Shown here in pieces: positions 1 to 4,822 of a DNA stretch of 8,471 bases (position 1 is the first letter of the stretch; every line of letters begins with the position of its first letter). The stretch is taken from assembly GCA_002431945.1 (NCBI GenBank), contig DJET01000009.1, positions 1 to 8,471 on the forward strand. Reading direction: 5' to 3'. Origin of the DNA: Ruminococcaceae bacterium UBA5891 (GTDB lineage: Bacteria; Bacillota; Clostridia; Oscillospirales; Acutalibacteraceae). The notes below the pieces were generated by a model. That model searched no databases. It was not told the DNA's origin and was given only the letters and a program-made list of their open reading frames with translations. The position numbers were made by a program, and so were the translations under genes.

Positions 1-116
1 TCTCGCCTGCCGGCTCGGTCGGTGCTTCTGCTTCGCAGAGGTGTCCACCGGACACCCGCACCGCAATGACAAAACGGTGCGTTGGTAAAAGCACCGCATA
101 AAAATCGGGTGCGGGT
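1..116. repeat. GC-rich structured non-coding element, probable intergenic repeat
   Basis: No coding frame is supportable here. The stretch is dense in short complementary arms. GGTGTCC (40-46) and GGACACC (50-56) form a perfect 7-bp hairpin with a 3-base loop, and TCTGC (27-31) pairs with GCAGA (35-39). Both sit inside an outer stem CGGTGC (20-25) / GCACCG (58-63), giving a compact three-way junction. CGGTGC recurs at 75-80 and GCACCG at 91-96, so alternative pairings compete. Base composition is clearly richer in GC than the AT-rich spacer at 117-137. The fold resembles palindromic intergenic repeats of Firmicutes genomes, but only one copy lies in the window, so the repeat status is inferred. 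It could also be the end of a longer element cut by the left edge. Confidence 0.4.
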
Positions 117-135
117 ATCGGTTATATTATTATTA

Positions 136-177
136 TACGGGGCTGTATTCCCTTAATAAAAGGATTACAGCCCCGTA
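136..177 (-). terminator. Hairpin terminator candidate after the metal-efflux operon
   Basis: Arms 136-151 and 162-177 pair over 16 positions with one mismatch around a 10-base loop, and the core is GGGGCTGTA / TACAGCCCC. It lies 25 bases beyond the stop codon of the P-type ATPase, the last gene of the leftward operon, which is the expected place for a terminator. On the minus strand the stem is followed by an AT-rich run (taataataatata) and not a clean T tract, so intrinsic termination may be weak. A second small hairpin, AAAGCT/AGCTTT at 183-199, lies between it and the stop codon. Confidence 0.6.
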
Positions 178-202
178 ATATTAAAGCTTAAACAGCTTTC
201 GG

Positions 203-2038
203 TTATTTTTTAACGCTCATTGCGCGCATGGCGTTAAGTATTGCAAGCACCGTAACGCCTACGTCGGCGAATATTGCAAGCCACATATTTGCGTGGCCTA
301 ACGCCGCCAAAATAAGAACCGCAGCCTTAACCGCAAGCGAAACGATTATGTTCTGCCAAACAATGCCCATGGTTTTTCGCGCTATCTTAACAGCTTCGGG
401 CAGCTTTGAGGGCTTATCGTCCATAAGCACAACGTCCGCCGCCTCGATAGCCGCGTCGCTTCCCATAGCGCCCATTGCAATGCCTATATCGGCGCGGGCA
501 AGCACGGGGGCGTCGTTTATTCCGTCGCCCACAAATGCAAGGGTTCCGCCCTCGGCTAAAAGCGATTCAACGTCGCGCACCTTGCCGTCCGGCATAAGCT
601 CAGCGTGCACCTCGTCAAGCCCCAATTCACGGCCTACGGCTTCGGCAATTTCCCTGCGGTCGCCCGTAAGCATAACGGTTTTTGCAATGCCGAGCGCTTT
701 AAGGCCGGCAATCGCTTCCTTTGAATCGGGCTTTACCTCGTCTGAAATTACAATGTGACCGAGGTAATCGCTCCCCTCTGAAATATGGATAACCGTGCCG
801 TTTATATGGCAGTTGTGCCATTTCGCTCCCGCTTTATCCATAAGCTTGCCGTTGCCGGCAAAAATATCCCTGCCGTCTATTATCGCTTCAATGCCCATTC
901 CGGCGTGCTCTGTAACCGTGCCTATACGCGATGAGTCTATATGACCTTTATGCGCCGCTATTATGGATTCGGCTATCGGGTGGTTGGAATGGCTTTCGGC
1001 AGCGGCGGCAATATCGAGCAGCTCGTCTTCGCCCGACTTTTCGGGGTGAACGGCGGTAACCTTAAAGGTACCCTTTGTAAGCGTTCCCGTTTTATCAAAC
1101 ACAACGGTGTTTAATTTTGAAAGCACCTCTATATAATTCGCGCCCTTTACAAGCACGCCGCGCTTTGAGGCGCCGCCGATACCGCCGAAAAACGAAAGCG
1201 GAACCGAAATTACAAGCGCGCACGGGCATGATACCACAAGGAATATAAGCGCGCGCTGTATCCATTTGCCCCATTCGCCCGTTATAAGCGGCGGAACAAA
1301 CGCCAAAAGCAGTGCTGAAATTACAACGCAGGGCGTGTAATACTTTGCAAATTTTGTTATAAAGTTTTCGGTTTTAGCCTTTTTAGCCGAGGAGTTTTCA
1401 ACCAAATCAAGTATTTTGGCAACGGTGCTTTCGGCATAAAGGCTTTCGGTTTTAACGGTTATAACGCCCGTAAGATTAACCGAACCGCTTACTACCTTGC
1501 CGCCTGTTTCAACGTCGCGCGGCAGGCTTTCGCCCGTAAGCGCCGCAGTGTTTACCGTGGTGCTGCCGCTTAGTACAACGCCGTCAAGCGGTATTTTTTC
1601 GCCCGGCCTTACAATAATTGTTTCGCCCTTTTCCACTTCTTCGGGCGATACCTTTATTTCCTCGCCGTTTCTTATAACAACCGCGCTGTCGGGTCTTATG
1701 TCCATAAGGCTTGCTATGCTTTTGCGGCTTTTGCCGACGGCAATTCCCTGAAACAGCTCGCCTATCTGGTAAAAGAGCATAACGGCAACCGCCTCTTTAT
1801 ACTCGCCCGTACCGAAGGCGCCTATGGTTGCAAGCGCCATTAAAAACTGTTCGTCGAAAACCTGACCGTGAATTATATTGCGCACAGCCGACAGAACAAC
1901 GTCCCACCCGATAACAAGATAGGGTATAAGGTATAAAAACAGCTTAATAATATTGCTTGCCGGCAAAAGTGTAACCGCAACAAGCAGTACCGCGGCAATA
2001 ATAATGCGTATCAGCTTTTTTTTATGCTTGCGGCTCAT
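203..2038 (-). CDS. cadA: Zn2+/Cd2+/Pb2+-exporting P1B-type ATPase without N-terminal metal-binding domain
   Basis: This is a membrane pump that uses ATP to expel zinc, cadmium or lead from the cytoplasm. All P-type ATPase landmarks are visible in the 611 residues: TGES in the actuator domain (168-171), the CPC metal site in a membrane helix (271-273), the phosphorylated Asp315 in DKTGTLT (315-321), the P1B-specific His-Pro pair (353-354), MLTGD (456-460) and GDGINDAP (504-511). Lys571 in helix 7 and Asp592 in the DVGVTVLAILNA helix match the Lys and Asp that define the Zn/Cd/Pb (ZntA/CadA) subgroup, which argues against copper. Eight hydrophobic segments can be drawn: about 9-27, 31-50, 66-80, 81-98, 233-255, 262-284, 561-581 and 584-603. 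The protein begins straight at helix 1. The HMA domain usual in ZntA (about 730 residues) is absent and is encoded by the gene just upstream. The start is supported by AGAGGTG seven bases before the ATG, overlapping the preceding stop region. It is the last gene of the operon. Confidence 0.95.
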   Translation of the reverse strand: MSRKHKKKLIRIIIAAVLLVAVTLLPASNIIKLFLYLIPYLVIGWDVVLSAVRNIIHGQVFDEQFLMALATIGAFGTGEYKEAVAVMLFYQIGELFQGIAVGKSRKSIASLMDIRPDSAVVIRNGEEIKVSPEEVEKGETIIVRPGEKIPLDGVVLSGSTTVNTAALTGESLPRDVETGGKVVSGSVNLTGVITVKTESLYAESTVAKILDLVENSSAKKAKTENFITKFAKYYTPCVVISALLLAFVPPLITGEWGKWIQRALIFLVVSCPCALVISVPLSFFGGIGGASKRGVLVKGANYIEVLSKLNTVVFDKTGTLTKGTFKVTAVHPEKSGEDELLDIAAAAESHSNHPIAESIIAAHKGHIDSSRIGTVTEHAGMGIEAIIDGRDIFAGNGKLMDKAGAKWHNCHINGTVIHISEGSDYLGHIVISDEVKPDSKEAIAGLKALGIAKTVMLTGDRREIAEAVGRELGLDEVHAELMPDGKVRDVESLLAEGGTLAFVGDGINDAPVLARADIGIAMGAMGSDAAIEAADVVLMDDKPSKLPEAVKIARKTMGIVWQNIIVSLAVKAAVLILAALGHANMWLAIFADVGVTVLAILNAMRAMSVKK

Positions 2039-2051
2039 AAGCCAACACCTC

Positions 2052-2273
2052 TTATTTAAGTATTATAGTGCAGTCCGGCTCGATCCTTTTGCACAGCTTT
2101 ACCGCCTTTTTCATTACGGCGTCAAAGCTTTCGTCGTCTGCCTCAACGGTCATTTTTTGGGTTAAAAAATTAACGTCGGCATAGGTTACGCCCTCAATTC
2201 CTCTTACAGCCTCCGCCATTTTTGCGGCGCAGTTTGCACAGTCGAGATCCTCAAGCTCAAATACTTTTTTCAT
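2052..2273 (-). CDS. Stand-alone heavy-metal-associated (HMA) domain protein, Zn/Cd type
   Basis: This small cytosolic metal-binding protein of 73 residues is essentially one ferredoxin-like HMA domain. The metal loop reads LDCANCAAKM, with Cys12 and Cys15. The acidic residue before the first Cys (Asp11) is typical of ZntA/CadA domains that bind Zn, Cd or Pb, whereas copper chaperones usually have Thr there. Two further cysteines (61 and 68) lie near the C-terminus. The gene sits between the repressor and the pump that lacks this domain, so it probably supplies the missing domain in trans as a chaperone or pump partner (inference). The frame is open seven codons further, to a TTG at 2294, but the ATG at 2273 is preferred because an AGAAAGGA ribosome site lies 9 bases before it. 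That start overlaps the end of the repressor gene by 17 bases, suggesting translational coupling. The pump start follows 13 bases after this stop. Confidence 0.85.
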   Translation of the reverse strand: MKKVFELEDLDCANCAAKMAEAVRGIEGVTYADVNFLTQKMTVEADDESFDAVMKKAVKLCKRIEPDCTIILK

Positions 2274-2625
2274 TTTTATTTTTCCTTTCTTCAATTAAAT
2301 GGTCAAAGCCCTGCCCGATTATGGTCCGCACGTGATCGTCCGCAAGGAAATAATATATTGTTTTGCCCTCGCGGCGGCAGGCGATAAGGTTGCTTTGCTT
2401 AAGCACCTTAAGCTGGTGCGATATTGCCGATTGCGTCATACCCAGCAGCTCTGCAATGGCGCACACGCACATTTCGGATTCAAAAAGCGAAAACAAAATG
2501 CGCATACGCGTGGTATCGCCGAACAGCTTGAACAGATCCGCAAGGTCGCACAGCATTTCCTCGCGCGGCAGTTCGTGCCGTACTAAGTCAAGCAAAGCCG
2601 TATGGTTGTGCTGACAGCTCATCAT
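2257..2625 (-). CDS. cadC: ArsR/SmtB-family metal-sensing repressor (CadC-like)
   Basis: This is a winged-helix transcriptional repressor of 122 residues that is expected to leave DNA when it binds zinc, cadmium or lead. The fold shows in FKLFGDTTRMRILFSL (32-47), the recognition helix TQSAISHQLKVLKQ (64-77) and the wing RREGKTIYYFLA (84-95). Both known metal sites of the family are present. The alpha-5 site is Asp96, His98, His109 and Glu112, with exactly the spacing of SmtB residues 104/106/117/120. The alpha-3N site has Cys53 and Cys55 in EMCVC, with Cys4, His6 and His8 near the N-terminus as possible further ligands, as in CadC. It is the first gene of the leftward operon and overlaps the HMA gene by 17 bases. 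GGAGG lies 5 bases before the first ATG. A second ATG follows immediately and would give a protein one residue shorter. It very likely controls its own operon through the operator at 2637-2676. Confidence 0.92.
   Translation of the reverse strand: MMSCQHNHTALLDLVRHELPREEMLCDLADLFKLFGDTTRMRILFSLFESEMCVCAIAELLGMTQSAISHQLKVLKQSNLIACRREGKTIYYFLADDHVRTIIGQGFDHLIEERKNKNEKSI
2274..2290 (-). promoter_or_regulatory. Ribosome binding site deciding the HMA protein start
   Basis: On the minus strand AGAAAGGA (2283-2290) is followed by nine A/T bases and then ATG at 2273. The site lies inside the last codons of the repressor gene. It would be coding sequence if the TTG at 2294 were used, so it favours the shorter 73-residue product. 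Confidence 0.7.
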
Positions 2626-2636
2626 TTGAACCTCCG

Positions 2637-2676
2637 TTCATATGAATTTCTATTCATATGATAGCACGCTCATATG
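2637..2676. promoter_or_regulatory. Operator of the metal-efflux operon: three TCATATG half-sites
   Basis: TCATATG occurs at 2638, 2654 and 2670, a step of exactly 16 bases. The first two form a perfect inverted repeat CATATGAA-N6-TTCATATG (2639-2660), whose TGAA-N6-TTCA core is the classical ArsR/SmtB (12-2-12) operator pattern. The second and third form a weaker overlapping site (CATATGAT-N6-CTCATATG). The array covers the -10 box, the likely transcription start and part of the -35/-10 spacer of the repressor promoter, so bound repressor would block RNA polymerase. It ends about 48 bases from the -35 box of the opposite topoisomerase promoter, so control of that gene seems unlikely. Confidence 0.8.
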
Positions 2677-2686
2677 TTTTTGTCAA
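2658..2686 (-). promoter_or_regulatory. Sigma-A promoter of the cadC-HMA-cadA operon
   Basis: On the minus strand a consensus -35 box TTGACA (2681-2686) is followed by 17 bases and a -10 box TATCAT (2658-2663). The -10 box overlaps the operator. The near-ideal promoter with an overlapping operator fits a repressed, metal-induced operon. The start codon lies about 33 bases downstream of the -10 box. Confidence 0.8.
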
Positions 2687-2723
2687 GCATTTTTTAAAAT
2701 AAAAACTATTGCCGCATTATTAC

Positions 2724-2753
2724 TTGACTGCAAGCTTTAATTTGGTGTATAAT
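2724..2753 (+). promoter_or_regulatory. Sigma-A promoter of the topoisomerase genes
   Basis: TTGACT (2724-2729) is followed by an 18-base spacer and a perfect TATAAT (2748-2753). The start codon is 37 bases further on, with AAGGAG at 2774-2779 and an 11-base gap to ATG, slightly long. The AT-rich run at 2687-2708 lies between this promoter and the divergent metal-operon promoter. No operator-like repeat is seen over this promoter, consistent with housekeeping expression. Confidence 0.75.
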
Positions 2754-2790
2754 GTATTTTGAGTTATTATAATAAGGAGAGATACGTCTA

Positions 2791-4773
2791 ATGGCGAAAA
2801 CCACCGCGGAATACGGCAACGACAGTATAAAAAAGCTTGAAGGCCCCGACAGGGTGCGAAAGCGCCCCGGCGTTATTTTCGGCTCGGACGGGCTTGACGG
2901 CTGCGAGCATTCGGTTTTTGAAATAATATCAAACTCGATAGACGAGGCGCGCGAGGGCTACGGGCAGAAGATAGTTGTTACAAAATATGCCGACGGCTCT
3001 ATTGAGGTGCAGGATTTCGGGCGCGGCGCTCCGGTAGACTTTAATAATAAGGAGCAGTGCTTTAACTGGGAGCTTTTATACTGCGAATTGTACGCAGGCG
3101 GCAAATACAACACGAACGACGGCGCAAACTACGAGTATTCGGTAGGCTTAAACGGTTTAGGTCTTTGCTCTACGCAGTATTCTTCGGAATATATGGACGT
3201 TGAAATAAAGCGCGACGGGTTTAAATATAACCTGCATTTTGAAAAGGGCTACAATGTGGGCGGGCTTAAAAAAGAGCCTTACGACGGCAAGGACACGGGC
3301 ACCAAAACCCGTTGGAAGCCCGATATTGAGGTTTTTACCGACGTTGATATTCCCACCGAGTATTTTCTTGATACCCTTAAAAGGCAGGCAATCGTAAACG
3401 ACGGGCTGCTGTTTATTTTTAAGGAGCAGCAGGGCGCGCGCTTTGTGCAGCAGGAAATTGTTTATAAAAACGGTATTAAGGATTATGTAAACGAAACCGT
3501 GGGGGAGGAAAGGCTTTCCTCCGTTCAGTTTTGGCAGACCGAAAGAAAGGGCAGAGACCGCGAGGACAAACCCGAATACAAGGTTAAAATAAACGCGGCG
3601 CTTTGCTTTTCAAACCGCCGTACATTAAAGGAGTATTACCACAATTCAAGCTGGCTTGAATACGGCGGCGTGCCCGAAAAGGCTACGCGCAGCGCCTTTG
3701 TTTCGCAGATAGACGCGTATATAAAGCAAAGCGGCAAATATAAATCGAACGAAAGCAAAATCACCTTTTCGGATATTGAAGAGTGTTTGGTGCTGGTTAT
3801 TTCCTCGTTTTCAACCGTAACGTCCTACGAAAACCAGACCAAAAAGGCTATTACCAATAAATTTATATACGAGGCTATGACCGATTTTCTGCGGCATCAG
3901 CTTGAAGTATATTTTATTGAAAATAAAGCCGAGGCGGATAAAATAGCCGACCAGGTGCTTGTAAACAAGCGCAGCCGCGAGCGCAGCGAAAGGGAGCGCA
4001 TTAACCTTAAAAAAACCCTGCAATCCTCAAACTCTATGCTTGACAGGGTGGATAAATTTGTAGACTGCCGCTCAAAGGACGTAGAGCAGCGCGAGGTATT
4101 TATAGTTGAGGGCGATTCGGCTTTGGGCTCCTGCAAGCTGGCGCGAAACGCCGAATTTCAGGCAATAATACCCGTAAGGGGCAAAATTTTAAACTGCCTT
4201 AAAGCCGATTACGAAAAGGTGTTTAAAAGCGAGATTATAACCAATCTTATTAAGGTATTAGGCTGCGGGGTTGAGGTAAAGTCCAAGGCGAACAAGGGGC
4301 TTGCCACCTTCGATCTTTCGGCGCTGCGGTGGAATAAGGTTATAATCTGTACCGACGCGGACGTGGACGGCTTTCAGATCCGCACCCTTATTCTTACAAT
4401 GATATACAGGCTTATGCCCACCCTTATAAACGAGGGCAAAATTTATATTGCCGAAACCCCGCTTTACGAAATAGGCACAAAGGATATGACCTACTTTGCC
4501 TATGACGAAAAGGAAAAGATTGATATTCTTGATAAAATAGGGGATAGCAAGTACACCATTCAGCGCTCAAAGGGACTGGGCGAAAACCAGCCCGATATGA
4601 TGAACCTTACCACAATGAATCCCGAAACGCGCCGTCTTATAAAGGTTATGCCGCAGGACGCCGAGCGTACCTCGCAGATGTTTGATTTGCTGCTTGGGGA
4701 CGATTTGCAGGGCAGAAAGGACTTTATAGCCGAAAACGGCTATATGTATCTTGATGAGGCAGACCTATCTTAA
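2791..4773 (+). CDS. parE: Type IIA DNA topoisomerase subunit B (ParE/GyrB family, divergent)
   Basis: This is the ATPase and TOPRIM subunit of a two-subunit topoisomerase that passes one DNA duplex through another in an ATP-driven cycle. It has 660 residues, close to the usual 640-655. The GHKL ATPase domain shows Glu44, Asn48 and Asp51 in EIISNSIDEA, the glycine motif DFGRGAP (75-81), the second glycine loop LNGLGL (120-125) and the QTK loop (349-351) that contacts the gamma phosphate. The TOPRIM domain shows EGDSA (440-444), PVRGKILN (461-468) and the metal triad in TDADVDG (Asp522, 524, 526), followed by the C-terminal QRSKGLGE (591-598). Several usually fixed positions differ: Asn to Phe at 76, Gly to Leu at 445, and His to Gln at 529. 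It has its own promoter and is followed by the A subunit. It resembles a clostridial ParE-like lineage, and without the rest of the genome gyrase B cannot be strictly excluded. The symbol reflects the ParC-like partner. Confidence 0.9.
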   Translation: MAKTTAEYGNDSIKKLEGPDRVRKRPGVIFGSDGLDGCEHSVFEIISNSIDEAREGYGQKIVVTKYADGSIEVQDFGRGAPVDFNNKEQCFNWELLYCELYAGGKYNTNDGANYEYSVGLNGLGLCSTQYSSEYMDVEIKRDGFKYNLHFEKGYNVGGLKKEPYDGKDTGTKTRWKPDIEVFTDVDIPTEYFLDTLKRQAIVNDGLLFIFKEQQGARFVQQEIVYKNGIKDYVNETVGEERLSSVQFWQTERKGRDREDKPEYKVKINAALCFSNRRTLKEYYHNSSWLEYGGVPEKATRSAFVSQIDAYIKQSGKYKSNESKITFSDIEECLVLVISSFSTVTSYENQTKKAITNKFIYEAMTDFLRHQLEVYFIENKAEADKIADQVLVNKRSRERSERERINLKKTLQSSNSMLDRVDKFVDCRSKDVEQREVFIVEGDSALGSCKLARNAEFQAIIPVRGKILNCLKADYEKVFKSEIITNLIKVLGCGVEVKSKANKGLATFDLSALRWNKVIICTDADVDGFQIRTLILTMIYRLMPTLINEGKIYIAETPLYEIGTKDMTYFAYDEKEKIDILDKIGDSKYTIQRSKGLGENQPDMMNLTTMNPETRRLIKVMPQDAERTSQMFDLLLGDDLQGRKDFIAENGYMYLDEADLS

Positions 4774-4813
4774 TTCGTAATTCGGAATGCAGAATTCGGA
4801 ATTAAAAATTGGA
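4772..4813. repeat. Seven-base-period AATTCGG tandem repeat between the topoisomerase genes
   Basis: Six consecutive 7-base units can be read: AATTCGT, AATTCGG, AATGCAG, AATTCGG, AATTAAA and AATTGGA. The array starts inside the stop codon of the B-subunit gene and ends in the ribosome site of the A-subunit gene, filling the whole spacer. AATTCGGAAT occurs as an exact 10-base direct repeat at 4779 and 4793. Similar AATTC-rich intergenic repeats are, to my recollection, common in gut Clostridia genomes. Only this copy is in the window. It supplies an in-frame ATG at 4787. Confidence 0.65.
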
Positions 4814-4822
4814 AGTGAAATT
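4811..4822 (+). promoter_or_regulatory. Ribosome binding site favouring a TTG start for subunit A
   Basis: GGAAGTG (4811-4817) differs by one base from the ideal GGAGGTG and stands five bases before TTG at 4823. The alternative ATG at 4787 has only CGGA directly against it and no spaced ribosome site. This makes the TTG the better start, although the last repeat unit contributes part of the site. Confidence 0.5.

Noticed and set aside
20..63. Cloverleaf-like fold that might be a tRNA
   Set aside because: It has only a three-way junction of 44 bases, no T-loop GTTCRANNC, no anticodon arm of correct size and no CCA end.
228..758. Long open frame of 176 codons on the plus strand, opposite the ATPase gene
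   Set aside because: It is the antisense shadow of a clear cadA gene. It has a Ser/Ala-rich, low-complexity product, no ribosome site and no recognisable domain.
203..2038. Copper-exporting ATPase (CopA) as identity of the pump
   Set aside because: It has the Lys in helix 7 and DVGVTVLAILN in helix 8 of the Zn/Cd/Pb group, not the CopA YN/MxxSS signatures. The partner HMA loop begins with Asp, as in ZntA.
2638..2753. Metal control of the divergent topoisomerase promoter by the same repressor
   Set aside because: The half-site array stops 47 bases before the topoisomerase -35 box, and no TCATATG-like site overlaps that promoter.
3504..3522. Perfect 9-base palindrome GGAGGAAAG/CTTTCCTCC inside the B-subunit gene, also resembling a ribosome site
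   Set aside because: It lies in continuous, well-conserved coding sequence (around residues 238-244), has no start codon at a useful distance after it, and no T tract. Probably chance.
4772..4813. CRISPR array or phage attachment site at the AATTCGG repeats
   Set aside because: The repeats are 7 bases with no spacers and no cas gene nearby, and no integrase is present.
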